A stretch of DNA of 18,791 bases from Hydrogenothermaceae bacterium (GCA_015490675.1 WFXI01000044.1:1-18791); one strand, 5' to 3'. Numbered from the stretch's first letter, positions 8,499 to 15,792 are shown. A program made the numbers and translations. Notes: generated by a model not told the origin, from the sequence alone.

Positions 8499-9445
8499 TA
8501 TAACCACCCCTTTTTCTTAAATATATAAAGTGGAGTTATCGCAGACAATACCATTAAAATTAGTGCTAAAGGATATCCATATTTCCAGCCAAGCTCTGGC
8601 ATATATTGAAAATTCATTCCATAAATTGCAGCGATTAATGTTGGAGGTAGAAATATAACAGACATTAGAGTAAAAATTTTCATTACTTTGTTTTGTTCAA
8701 TATTTAAAAGTCCTAAAAATGTATTTTGAAGATAGTCTAATCTATCAAAATTAAAGTTTGCATAATCGATAAGTGAATTAACGTCTTTTATCATTATCCT
8801 AAATTCTTCTCTTAAAGGCTTTGGAACTTTATAACTTTTTAGGAGAGAAGATAACAATCTTTGTTTATCCATTAGGTTTTCTCTAATTGTCATATTATAA
8901 TCTTCATAGTAAGAAATAGACTCTAAAAGTTGTTCTGTTATGTCTATTCCTGTAAAAACTAATCTACTTAATTTTGTAATTTCTTTTGTTATAAACTCTA
9001 AAGTATCTGCATCACTATCTATCCTAATATCCAAAATACTTGCAAGTATATAATATCCATCTTCAAAATGTCTAGGATTAGACATCATTCTTTTAACAAC
9101 TTCCGAGAAAGTTCTTAGTTCTCTGTATCTAATTGTGATTAATGTGTTTAATGTTAATATAAATGTAACTGTTTCATTTTTTGCAGTTCCATCTTCGTGG
9201 ACTAAAAAGTAAGCATTTATTGTTATACTTTCTTCATCTTCCCAATATCTAGATGATATTTCTATTTCTTCCATTTCTTGTTTTGTAGGAAACTCAATAT
9301 TAAATGTTTTTTCTGCCCAATTTTTTTCTTCTTCAGTTGGAGACATTAAATCTACCCAAAGAACATTGCCTATTTCTAACTCTTGAGGAATTTCTGTAAT
9401 AATTCTTATATTAAAGCTTTCATCTTTTATAAATATTCTAATCAT
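8498..9445 (-). CDS. corA: CorA-family divalent metal channel
   Basis: CorA pentamers carry Mg2+ (sometimes Co2+ or Ni2+) across the inner membrane. The signature YGMNF is present near the C-terminus, between the first membrane helix (VMKIFTLMSVIFLPPTLIAAI) and the second (YPLALILMVLSAITPLYIF), with a short basic end. The long N-terminal part is the acidic, helical cytoplasmic funnel. Starting at the ATG at 9445 gives 315 aa, the normal CorA length, and an N-terminus MIRIFIKDESF typical of the family. A TTG 13 codons upstream would overlap the prepilin gene and add an unlikely extension. It is probably in one operon with the prepilin upstream (gap 19 bases) and the coupled 97-aa membrane protein downstream. 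Confidence 0.93.
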   Translation of the reverse strand: MIRIFIKDESFNIRIITEIPQELEIGNVLWVDLMSPTEEEKNWAEKTFNIEFPTKQEMEEIEISSRYWEDEESITINAYFLVHEDGTAKNETVTFILTLNTLITIRYRELRTFSEVVKRMMSNPRHFEDGYYILASILDIRIDSDADTLEFITKEITKLSRLVFTGIDITEQLLESISYYEDYNMTIRENLMDKQRLLSSLLKSYKVPKPLREEFRIMIKDVNSLIDYANFNFDRLDYLQNTFLGLLNIEQNKVMKIFTLMSVIFLPPTLIAAIYGMNFQYMPELGWKYGYPLALILMVLSAITPLYIFKKKGWL

Positions 9446-9464
9446 CTTATTTAATATTAAAGCA

Positions 9465-10115
9465 TTAAAAAGGGAAACCTTCAAAATAATAGATAAACAT
9501 TCGTACGCTAGGACTACTATAAGGTCTGTATCTTAAACGAGTTCTTGTGTTCATTATCCATTTTTGTCTATATCTCCTATAGCCTCTAGTTGAAGAAGCT
9601 CTAGCTAAACCTTGTCTTCCATCAGATATATTGTCAATTTCCTTATCTAAATAAGAGAGAAAAGCCTTATCCTTATCAGAAAATATTTCATCACATCTTA
9701 AATTTTTACAAAGTACAAGTATATGTCTTCTAATGCCAGTATCACTTCTTGTTCCAAAGTATTTATCATATCCAAAAAAAACATAAAATCTTAAAGATCC
9801 AACAGTTAATGTATTAGATGGATTACCACCTATTATTTCATATGGAGGTCTTGATAATGACATATTAATAATATCTGCTTTAACATTATCTACATTACTA
9901 TCACCTATTACACCACTTGAATCTATATCACCAACATATCTGCCATATCTATCGAGAAAAATGTAATAAGTGTTAATCCAATTTTTTAACTGAATATATC
10001 CTTTTTTATATTGGAAATTTTTTATTAAATCTTGCCCTTTTATTACAATTGATATTATTACGCCTATAATTACTAATCCTATTGCTAGCTCTATTAAAGT
10101 AAATCCCTTTTTCAT
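9465..10115 (-). CDS. Type IV pilin/type II secretion prepilin-like protein
   Basis: The N-terminus MKKGFTLIELAIGLVIIG is a class III signal peptide. PilD-type peptidase would cut after Gly4 and methylate Phe5; Glu9 is the conserved +5 glutamate, followed by one hydrophobic helix to about residue 26. The rest of the 216 aa is a variable soluble head with two close cysteines (LCKNLRCDEIF) and a basic C-terminal region. A GGGGGAT stretch lies 14 bases before the ATG, which is rather far. No other pilus or secretion genes are near, so it may be an orphan or minor pilin. The following genes (corA and a membrane protein) are functionally unrelated as far as can be seen. Confidence 0.88.
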   Translation of the reverse strand: MKKGFTLIELAIGLVIIGVIISIVIKGQDLIKNFQYKKGYIQLKNWINTYYIFLDRYGRYVGDIDSSGVIGDSNVDNVKADIINMSLSRPPYEIIGGNPSNTLTVGSLRFYVFFGYDKYFGTRSDTGIRRHILVLCKNLRCDEIFSDKDKAFLSYLDKEIDNISDGRQGLARASSTRGYRRYRQKWIMNTRTRLRYRPYSSPSVRMFIYYFEGFPF

Positions 10116-10250
10116 TATTATTTATAAATCCCCCAAATTTTAGTTCTTAATTAGTATATAAGATTATTTACTGAAATTTCTTTTATAAGAATTACATATT
10201 TTTATTTAATATGTAAAATTAAATATAATGTATATTATATTTAAAACTCA

Positions 10251-10267
10251 ATATCAAATTTTGATAT
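10251..10267. repeat. 17-bp perfect palindrome between two - strand genes
   Basis: ATATCAAATTTTGATAT is a perfect inverted repeat (8+1+8). It lies in the 172-bp AT-rich gap between the 78-aa membrane gene (ends at 10288) and the prepilin gene (starts at 10115). It has no GC-rich stem or T-run, so it looks more like an operator than a terminator. The rest of the gap shows no gene. Confidence 0.35.
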
Positions 10268-10287
10268 GTATATATCAATAAAACTGC

Positions 10288-10524
10288 CTATTTTTTTCCA
10301 AAGAACCATTTTGCTGTAAAAAATCCCACTAAAAACAAAATAACTCCCCATATTTTGAAAATAGTTATAGAAATTGCAAGAAGAATAAAAACTGGTAAAA
10401 GTCTTATATAAAGAACTACCTTTTGTTTGGTTTCCTGTATCTGTTTAAAAATACCTTTTTTATAGTTTTTAAAAAATAAATATCCACCTATGAACCCTAA
10501 TAATATAACGATAAGTTTTAACAT
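10288..10524 (-). CDS. 78-aa membrane protein downstream of the second cas6
   Basis: This protein is not recognised. It has an N-terminal helix (LIVILLGFIGGYLFF, about 4-18), a basic linker (KNYKKGIFKQIQETKQK), and a hydrophobic region about 38-70 (LYIRLLPVFILLAISITIF and WGVILFLVGFFTAKWFF) that could hold one or two helices. A good AGGAG Shine-Dalgarno at 10531-10535 is six bases before the ATG. The gene lies 22 bases after the stop of the second cas6 on the same strand, so both probably share one mRNA from the promoter near 11458. A membrane partner for a Cas6 would be unusual, and co-transcription alone does not prove a CRISPR role. Confidence 0.7.
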   Translation of the reverse strand: MLKLIVILLGFIGGYLFFKNYKKGIFKQIQETKQKVVLYIRLLPVFILLAISITIFKIWGVILFLVGFFTAKWFFGKK

Positions 10525-10546
10525 TTAAAACTCCTAAGATTTTTAA

Positions 10547-11416
10547 TTATAAATATGTTTTAACTACACCAAGACCTAAACTAACAGATTTTCCTATATT
10601 TATATTTTCAACTAATGTAAGATAAGGGTATATTTCATTAAGTTCGCCTTTTATTTGAAAAGTTCCTTCAAATGCTGGAATAGTCATTTTTTTGTTTTTT
10701 CTGTTAGACCATCTTTTCATTGGAGAGGGTTTTAGATTAACATCTGTGATTTCAAACTTAGATTTATCTATAAATAGTTTACCTTCTCTGCTTCCATAAT
10801 TATTTGCAACATTTGAAATTCTGCTTAAAATAGATTTAATTAAAATATCCTTATTAAATTCATTAAAATTTATAAGCTTACCCTGTATTTTTAAAGAAGT
10901 TGGAAAAAATTTCACTAGCATTTCAGATTTTCCAGTTTTTAATTCAAAAAAATTATAAGCATTGAATCTTGGCACATCTGATTTTAAGGGATAGTAATTA
11001 TCGTCAAAAGGGTGATAATAGTAAACATTAGAAAGTTTTATAAATCTTTCTTTACCTAAATTTATTACTGTGTTTAAAGATTGAATTATAAATTCCCAAA
11101 AATTTGAAACAAATCCAAGTAAGGTAATATCTATAAAAATCTTGTCTCCTTCTTTCAGGTCTTTACTACTGTATTCAGGTTGTAAAACATATTTAGAAGG
11201 CATATTTAAAATGTTTTGAGTTTCAAAAATTACAGTATAAGGACACGATTTATTAAACTCACAAACTTTACAATCTTCTCTTGGTTTTATACATACAAGC
11301 TTTTTTAATTTTTTTCCCAAAACTCCCCTTATTGCAGACCCTAGAAAGTAAGGTTGTTTAAACTCTGTAAGAGCTGTATATTCTAATCTTATTCTAGAAA
11401 ATTCAAAATTTATCAT
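10547..11416 (-). CDS. cas6: CRISPR endoribonuclease Cas6 (second copy, Cas6_C-type)
   Basis: This 289-aa protein resembles the RAMP Cas6 group with a conserved C-terminal domain (PF10040-like). Early signatures are FLGSAIRGVLGKKLKKL (24-40) and four cysteines C42, C49, C52 and C58 in a C-x6-C-x2-C-x5-C-P-Y pattern that probably binds a metal. The C-terminus ENINIGKSVSLGLGVVKTY is the glycine-rich RNA-binding loop. Many relatives carry a histidine just before the IGK/VGK element where this one has asparagine. It is quite different from the Cas6 at 7449-8213. An extended -10 promoter is visible upstream and a membrane-protein gene follows 22 bases downstream. Only one repeat family is in the window, so the genome may contain another repeat type for one of the two. 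Confidence 0.78.
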   Translation of the reverse strand: MINFEFSRIRLEYTALTEFKQPYFLGSAIRGVLGKKLKKLVCIKPREDCKVCEFNKSCPYTVIFETQNILNMPSKYVLQPEYSSKDLKEGDKIFIDITLLGFVSNFWEFIIQSLNTVINLGKERFIKLSNVYYYHPFDDNYYPLKSDVPRFNAYNFFELKTGKSEMLVKFFPTSLKIQGKLINFNEFNKDILIKSILSRISNVANNYGSREGKLFIDKSKFEITDVNLKPSPMKRWSNRKNKKMTIPAFEGTFQIKGELNEIYPYLTLVENINIGKSVSLGLGVVKTYL

Positions 11417-11457
11417 ATTAATTGCCTGTGAATTTATAGAATTTTCAACTGTGTGTA

Positions 11458-11466
11458 ATTATAGCA
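11458..11466 (-). promoter_or_regulatory. Extended -10 promoter of the second cas6
   Basis: On the - strand this reads TGCTATAAT, a perfect TATAAT with the TGn extension, ending 41 bases before the cas6 ATG. No convincing -35 is seen, which extended -10 promoters tolerate. The rest of the 129-bp gap holds only the terminator-like hairpin at 11516-11536. Confidence 0.55.
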
Positions 11467-11515
11467 AAAATTAGCTTTATAAAGATTTAATTATATTGAT
11501 TTTATGTTGCGATAA

Positions 11516-11536
11516 AGGGGGTTACAGATACCCCCT
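11516..11536 (-). terminator. GC-rich hairpin after the outer-membrane protein gene
   Basis: AGGGGGT and ACCCCCT form a 7-bp stem around a 7-base loop, starting ten bases after the stop of the beta-barrel gene. On the - strand the stem is followed by TTTAT, a weak T-run. It stands out in this AT-rich DNA and should insulate the second cas6 from the gene upstream. Confidence 0.6.
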
Positions 11537-11545
11537 ATTTGTATA

Positions 11546-12130
11546 CTAAAATCCAAAGGTTAAAGAAAAGAATAGTAAATCTGTTCCTGAAGTTGCAGAA
11601 ATTGTATCATCTGCAGGGACATAAGCTATATTTAATTTAGCAATTTTATCTCCTCCAAAAGCATCAAATACATAGCCAATTCCAAAAGTTACATAAGGAA
11701 GAATAGCGGTGCTATACTCTCCTGTTTCCCAATCTTGCCCATATCCAGCTATCAAAAGAGCATCTACATCAAAAGAAATGTTTGTTTTAAATACATGTCT
11801 ATATCTTACACCTGCTCCACCATAGTAAAGAGGTTCATCTGCACAATCCCTTAAATAACCAGCTTTACCTTGAAAAGAAAATCCATTTTCATTCACATCA
11901 TCTCTAAAATCTATACCAATTCCAATGCCCGGATTAAACACGGTTTGACCTGGGTCTCCTATTCCCATATCTCTTGGAGCATTTGGATTAGCCTCACTTC
12001 CAATCAAATGATAAGAAACCCCATATACATCCACATCCCATTCTACGGCTTTAGACTGTAATACACCTCCAGATACTAAAATAGACAATCCTCCTAAAAG
12101 TGATAAAACTTTTTTAGTAGTTTTTTTCAT
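11546..12130 (-). CDS. Small outer-membrane beta-barrel-like protein
   Basis: This 194-aa protein has a Sec signal peptide: basic MKKTTKK, a hydrophobic stretch VLSLLGGLSILVSGGVL, and likely cleavage near SKA-VEW. The mature part has alternating beta-strand patterns (YGVSYHLI, GIGIGIDFR, FSFQGKAGYL, GGAGVRYRHVF, ILPYVTFGIGYVF, LFFSLTFGF) and ends in phenylalanine. These are hallmarks of an eight-stranded outer-membrane barrel recognised by BamA. I see no lipase or PagL/PagP active-site motif, so the function is unknown. AAGGAGG lies ten bases before the ATG at 12130; a TTG two codons upstream is possible but less likely. The CARF gene is divergent, with 130 bases between the starts. Confidence 0.72.
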   Translation of the reverse strand: MKKTTKKVLSLLGGLSILVSGGVLQSKAVEWDVDVYGVSYHLIGSEANPNAPRDMGIGDPGQTVFNPGIGIGIDFRDDVNENGFSFQGKAGYLRDCADEPLYYGGAGVRYRHVFKTNISFDVDALLIAGYGQDWETGEYSTAILPYVTFGIGYVFDAFGGDKIAKLNIAYVPADDTISATSGTDLLFFSLTFGF

Positions 12131-12195
12131 TTGCAAAAAACCTCCTTAAAAATTTTAGTTTTCTATAAAGTAAAAAACGTGAATGATAAGAATTT

Positions 12196-12225
12196 CTGAC
12201 ACAAAATATTTGTTAATACTATAAA
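12196..12225 (+). promoter_or_regulatory. Promoter of the membrane CARF gene
   Basis: CTGACA at 12196-12201 and TATAAA at 12220-12225 with an 18-bp spacer form a reasonable sigma-70-like promoter. The -10 overlaps the left arm of the inverted repeat at 12215-12244, and the start site would fall inside that repeat. Confidence 0.45.
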
Positions 12226-12244
12226 ATATTTACAATATAGTATT
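12215..12244. promoter_or_regulatory. Inverted repeat, candidate operator of the CARF gene
   Basis: AATACTATA at 12215-12223 is repeated perfectly inverted as TATAGTATT at 12236-12244, with a 12-bp spacer. The arm centres are 21 bp apart, two helical turns, as expected for a dimeric regulator. The repeat covers the -10 region and ends four bases before the AAAGGA Shine-Dalgarno. Repression of the CARF gene is the simplest reading. Confidence 0.5.
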
Positions 12245-12260
12245 ATTAAAGGAATTTTAT

Positions 12261-13076
12261 ATGAAACCTAAATTAACCATCCATAGGAGAAAGATTAAAC
12301 AAGCTTTTACATCAACATTAGGAAGATTTATAAACTGGGAAACATTTTTAATATTAATTTTAGTCTCTATTTCAATTTCTTGGATACCAGATGGATTATC
12401 CTATTTTATTTCTAAATTTGTTCCACAAGAATATTTACAACTCTTTCAATTAGGTTTTGGTTTCTTTATTTTAGTTATTTTATTTGTCATAGGTAGTTAT
12501 TTTGCTAAAAAGCAATTACCAGAATTTGAATTTTACTATGATAAACCAGATAAAAAGAAAAATTTAATTATTTTCTTAAGTGAAATTAAATATAAAAAAG
12601 AGGAATATTTTCAGAAAATTAAAAATGAAGTTATGAAATTAGAAGATATGAGAACTTTAAAAGGTTCCTGGCAAATGCCAATAGAAGCTATAAATTATCA
12701 TCTTCCAAAACTTGAAAATGTGTTTGTAATCTTATCCTCTACTAGTAAAGAACAATTTGAAGAATTTGAATCTTTGGTAAATCGTTTATTTCCTGACCAA
12801 AAAATAAATATAATTCCTATTGGATTAAGTGAAAATATAGATTTTGAGAATGTTACTCAAGTTCAAGATGCTGTAAGAAAAGTATATAAAATGATAGAAA
12901 AAGAATATAAAGGTAATGAAAAAGATACTATTATAGATATAACTGGCGGGCAAAAGGTTGTAAGCATTGTTGGAGCTTTGCAAACAATAATAAACGATAG
13001 GGAGTTTCAATATGTTTCTACTTCTGATTATTCTATAAAATCTTTTGATATCAGATATATTGGTGAAGATGAGTAA
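12261..13076 (+). CDS. Membrane-anchored CARF-domain protein (Cam1-like candidate)
   Basis: This 271-aa protein has a basic N-terminus and two hydrophobic helices (about 25-43, ETFLILILVSISISW, and about 61-82, LFQLGFGFFILVILFVIGSYF). The soluble domain opens with the strand NLIIFLSEI (101-109) and contains FVILSSTSKEQ (155-165). It also carries the CARF hallmark DITGGQKVVSIVGA (226-239), close to the D-x-TGG-x-K ligand-binding motif. CARF domains bind cyclic oligoadenylates made by type III Cas10. There is no HEPN, nuclease or other effector domain, so the membrane part is the likely effector, as in Cam1-type proteins that depolarise the membrane. Cam1 is described with one helix; here there are two. 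AAAGGA lies seven bases before the ATG. The first CRISPR leader begins four bases after the stop. No Cas10 is in the window. Confidence 0.75.
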   Translation: MKPKLTIHRRKIKQAFTSTLGRFINWETFLILILVSISISWIPDGLSYFISKFVPQEYLQLFQLGFGFFILVILFVIGSYFAKKQLPEFEFYYDKPDKKKNLIIFLSEIKYKKEEYFQKIKNEVMKLEDMRTLKGSWQMPIEAINYHLPKLENVFVILSSTSKEQFEEFESLVNRLFPDQKINIIPIGLSENIDFENVTQVQDAVRKVYKMIEKEYKGNEKDTIIDITGGQKVVSIVGALQTIINDREFQYVSTSDYSIKSFDIRYIGEDE

Positions 13077-13079
13077 AAT

Positions 13080-13379
13080 TTCTAATTGAGACAAAGTTGT
13101 AAAAGACTAACTAGTCTTAAATTTTTATGAGAGGATTTAATATCAATACTTTACGAGGATTTAATAAAAAATTTGTTCCTAAACTGGGGTGTGGCAGGGG
13201 TTTTTGGGGGATTTTTTGAGTAAAAATTGCTTTCTAACCCGCATAAAATAAGGATTTGTTAATTTTTGTTGATGGGAGGCTTTATTTATGCTATTATGAA
13301 AATGGTTAAGGTTAAAAAAGTTAAAAATTGGCTATTTGACTTTATGAATATGGCTTGTATCAATAACTTGCGAGGTACT
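13080..13379 (+). promoter_or_regulatory. CRISPR leader 1
   Basis: This is a 300-bp leader nearly identical to those at 14989-15289 and 18148-18448. It begins four bases after the CARF stop and ends at the first repeat. Visible elements are an inverted repeat AAGACTAACTAGTCTT (13103-13118), a direct repeat GAGGATTTAATA (13131-13142 and 13155-13166) and the invariant G-rich motif ACTGGGGTGTGGCAGGGG (ending at 13200). A promoter TTGACT (13336-13341), 16 bp, TATCAA (13358-13363) would start transcription about ten bases before the array. A 35-codon open frame begins at 13296 and stops inside repeat 1; see findings. No conventional gene is present. Confidence 0.85.
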
Positions 13380-13705
13380 CTTGTATTCTCCCGCTTTTCT
13401 TAGGGAATTGCGACACCCCTTTTGCCCCCAAACGGATGAGCTCATCCGCTTTGCTTGTATTCTCCCGCTTTTCTTAGGGAATTGCGACATTTTCATATTA
13501 AACCTCCTTAAAGTATTTTTATCTTCTTGTATTCTCCCGCTTTTCTTAGGGAATTGCGACTATTATTTTTGCAATTGAATTTAGTACAAATGGGTCACTT
13601 GTATTCTCCCGCTTTTCTTAGGGAATTGCGACCCATCTACCCTACGGAGGGCTTCAGGCTTAAAGATTTTCTTGCATTCTCCCGCTTTTTTTAGGGAATT
13701 GCCAC
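13380..13705 (+). CRISPR. CRISPR array 1 (5 repeats, 4 spacers)
   Basis: Repeats of 35 bp start at 13380, 13454, 13526, 13598 and 13671. They begin CTTG(T/C)ATTCTCCCG and end GGGAATTGCGAC. Spacers are 39, 37, 37 and 38 bp. The first four repeats carry T at position 5 and C at position 20. The last carries C and T and ends GCCAC, a degenerate terminal repeat, which together with the leader on the left fixes transcription to the right. The likely crRNA 5' handle is ATTGCGAC. Spacer 1 contains a perfect 16-bp palindrome (13433-13448). Spacer 2 carries an antisense ribosome-binding site and start codon. Open frames across this region are repeat artefacts. Confidence 0.97.
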
Positions 13706-13718
13706 ATAACTTTTAGAT

Positions 13719-13741
13719 AGTAAAGTTTACTGTGATATACT
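13719..13741 (+). promoter_or_regulatory. Palindrome and extended -10 promoter of the ATPase gene
   Basis: A perfect palindrome AGTAAAGTTTACT (13719-13731) directly precedes TGATATACT (13733-13741), an extended -10 box (TG, one base, TATACT). The ATPase ATG is 34 bases further on. The palindrome sits in the -35 zone, so it may be an operator. No convincing -35 hexamer is seen. Confidence 0.4.
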
Positions 13742-13775
13742 TAATTTAATTAATTTAGTTTAATAGAGTGAACTA

Positions 13776-14981
13776 ATGGAAGAACTATTTGAAAAAGCAT
13801 TACAACTTTCTTTCACAAAAACAAACCAAAAACTACCTACCTATAAAAGGTTTCTATACACAAACATCAAAAATAGCACTTCAAAAATAATAGGAATTTA
13901 TGGTGCAAGAGGTGTTGGAAAAACAACCTTAATGCTACAAGTATTAAAGAGTTTCAAGCTACCTACTAAAGAAGCCCTTTATATCTCCTGCGACCATCCT
14001 ATATTTACAGACCTAAACCTATTTGAGTTTTTGGATTTTTTTAGCAAGAAAGGGGGCAAAATAATATTTATAGATGAAATACATAAAATAAAAGATTTTC
14101 AAAAACATCTAAAATCGGCATATGACTTTTTAGACATAAAAATATATTTTTCAGGTTCTTCAGCTATTCAAATAACAAACCCAGACCTTATGAGAAGGTT
14201 TTCTATGTATAAACTTCCCATATTGTCCTTAAGAGAGTTCATAGAGCTTTTTTACAACATAAAAATAAAACAAATCTCATTAGAAGAAATATTAAACAAC
14301 CATCAAATAATATCAGAAGAAATCATAAAACTTTTAAAAAACAATAAAATTCTAGCACTATTTGATGAATACAATACATACGGAGCGTATCCTTTCTCTA
14401 TAGAAGACAAAGAAAAATTTCTAGATAAGTTACAAGCTACTATAGACGCAAGTTTGTATTTTGACCTTGCTGAGATTTATAAAATCAACATAGAAAAGAT
14501 ACACACATTAAAAAAACTTTTATCTACAATATGTATATCAAAACCTTTAGAACTTTCCATCGAAAAGCTCGCAAATATCTCAAACATATCAAAAGCAACA
14601 CTTTATAAATATATAGACTACCTATCACGGGCAGATTTAATAATGCATATAACCCACGAAGCAAAAAGGTTTAAATCTGTTAGAAAACCAGACAAATTAT
14701 ATCTTGCAAATACAAATTTGTTTAAAGCTCTATGTTTAAATCCAGATAAAGGAACTATTAGGGAAACATTCTTTGCATCTATGGTTTCTTATAAACATAA
14801 AATCCATTACTTAGACAAAGGAGACTTTCTTGTAGATGAAAAATTTACATTTGAAATTGGAGGAAAAAGCAAAAAATTCTCACAAATAAAAGATTTAAAA
14901 GATGCATATCTTTGTGTAGATAACATAGAAATCGGTTTTGAAAAAAGAATTCCTTTATGGCTATTTGGCTTTTTATATTAA
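13776..14981 (+). CDS. AAA+ ATPase with DUF4143-type C-terminal domain
   Basis: This 401-aa protein belongs to the AAA_14/DUF4143 ATPases. Walker A is GARGVGKTT (43-51, Lys49), Walker B is KIIFIDEIH (95-103), sensor 1 is YFSGSSA (124-130), and SLREFIELF (151-159) is typical of the family. A winged-helix-like part follows (ISKATLYKYIDYLSRADLI, 271-289). The C-terminal domain has RETFFA (329-334) and GDFLVDEKFTFEIGGK (349-364), which resembles a PD-(D/E)XK nuclease core (Asp350 or Asp354, Glu360, Lys364). Family roles are poorly known; many are linked to mobile or defence loci. It lies between CRISPR arrays 1 and 2, and leader 2 begins seven bases after its stop. Its Shine-Dalgarno is weak. Confidence 0.85.
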   Translation: MEELFEKALQLSFTKTNQKLPTYKRFLYTNIKNSTSKIIGIYGARGVGKTTLMLQVLKSFKLPTKEALYISCDHPIFTDLNLFEFLDFFSKKGGKIIFIDEIHKIKDFQKHLKSAYDFLDIKIYFSGSSAIQITNPDLMRRFSMYKLPILSLREFIELFYNIKIKQISLEEILNNHQIISEEIIKLLKNNKILALFDEYNTYGAYPFSIEDKEKFLDKLQATIDASLYFDLAEIYKINIEKIHTLKKLLSTICISKPLELSIEKLANISNISKATLYKYIDYLSRADLIMHITHEAKRFKSVRKPDKLYLANTNLFKALCLNPDKGTIRETFFASMVSYKHKIHYLDKGDFLVDEKFTFEIGGKSKKFSQIKDLKDAYLCVDNIEIGFEKRIPLWLFGFLY

Positions 14982-14988
14982 TTTGACA

Positions 14989-15289
14989 TTCTAATTGAGA
15001 CAAAGTTGTAAAAGACTAACTAGTCTTAAATCTTCATGGGAGGGTTTAATATCAATATTTTGCGAGGATTTAATAAAAAATTTGTTCCTAAACTGGGGTG
15101 TGGCAGGGGTTTTTGGGGTAATTTTTGAGTAAAAATTGCTTTTTAAACCGCATAAAATAAGGATTTACTATTTTTTTGTTGATGGGAGGCTTTATTTATG
15201 CTATTATGAAAATAGTTAAGGTTAAAAAAGTTAAAAATTGGCTACTTGACTTTCTGAATATGGCTTGTATCAATAACTTGCGAGGTACT
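14989..15289 (+). promoter_or_regulatory. CRISPR leader 2
   Basis: This is a 301-bp copy of the leader, beginning seven bases after the ATPase stop. It keeps the AAGACTAACTAGTCTT inverted repeat, the G-rich motif (ends at 15109) and the promoter TTGACT (15246-15251), 16 bp, TATCAA (15268-15273). It differs from leader 1 by scattered substitutions and a few small indels. It also holds the 35-codon open frame (15206-15313) that ends in repeat 1. No conventional gene is present. Confidence 0.85.
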
Positions 15290-15709
15290 CTTGCATTCTC
15301 CCGCTTTTTTTAGGGAATTGCGACGAGTTAAGTTTACAAAATTTTTATTCATCTTTTAACTTGCATTCTCCCGCTTTTTTTAGGGAATTGCGACAATTAA
15401 CAATTTTTTTAATATTCATCTTATACCTCCTTAAAGTATTTTCTTGCATTCTCCCGCTTTTTTTAGGGAATTGCGACTTTTCGATTTTTTTCATTTTTTA
15501 CCTCCTTAAAGTGTTTTTTTCTTAAACACTTGCATTCTCCCGCTTTTTTTAGGGAATTGCGACCTGCAAGAGTCTCAGCTATCTTGGGGGCAATGATTAC
15601 CCCCTTGCATTCTCCCGCTTTTTTTAGGGAATTGCGACTAATACTATCGCGCCGTAGTATTTCAAATGCTTTTTCTTGCATTCTCCCGCTTTTTTTAGGG
15701 AATTGCGAC
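15290..15709 (+). CRISPR. CRISPR array 2 (6 repeats, 5 spacers)
   Basis: Repeats of 35 bp start at 15290, 15360, 15443, 15529, 15604 and 15675. All carry C at position 5 and T at position 20, and all end GCGAC, so no degenerate terminal repeat is visible. Spacers are 35, 48, 51, 40 and 36 bp, an unusually wide spread. Spacers 2 and 3 contain antisense AAGGAGGT plus ATG; spacer 1 contains an antisense ATG after an A-rich stretch. Spacer 4 has GGGGG and CCCCC arms (15586-15604). Spacer 5 has the inverted repeat AATACTA and TAGTATT around 8 bases. Open frames on both strands here are repeat artefacts. Confidence 0.97.
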
Positions 15710-15750
15710 TACTTTGGTATCTTATAAATGTCAAAGTTTCATATATAAAA

Positions 15751-15770
15751 CCGTTTATAAATATTAGAAA
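15751..15770 (+). repeat. Trailer motif after array 2
   Basis: CCGTTTATAAATATTAGAAA, 41 bases after the last repeat, matches the 18670-18689 motif after array 3 at 18 of 20 positions. Both copies lie a few dozen bases before a small hydrophobic-protein gene. It may be a promoter or a leftover of cassette duplication. Confidence 0.5.
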
Positions 15771-15792
15771 CTTCTCAATAGGGAGGTAAAAA

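Noticed and set aside
9446..9484. TTG-initiated extension of CorA
   Set aside because: It overlaps the prepilin gene, adds residues not typical of CorA, and the ATG at 9445 gives the normal length.
13103..13118. AAGACTAACTAGTCTT as a rho-independent terminator for the CARF gene
   Set aside because: The stem is AT-rich with only two GC pairs, is decayed in leader 3, and is part of the duplicated leader, so termination is doubtful.
13381..13578. 65-codon open frame on the + strand
   Set aside because: It is read through CRISPR repeats and contains the repeat translation three times; the array explains it fully.
15586..15604. GGGGG/CCCCC hairpin as a transcription terminator
   Set aside because: It lies inside a spacer, its last base belongs to the repeat, and no T-run follows; a terminator here would split the array transcript.
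15640..15661. Similarity of the AATACTA/TAGTATT spacer to the CARF-gene inverted repeat at 12215-12244
   Set aside because: Only the AT-rich arms match; the spacing and centre differ, and the complement of the spacer reads as plausible coding sequence, so chance is the better explanation.
15463..15727. 72-codon (-) and 65-codon (+) open frames
   Set aside because: Both consist of translated CRISPR repeats plus spacers of array 2, with no independent ribosome-binding site.
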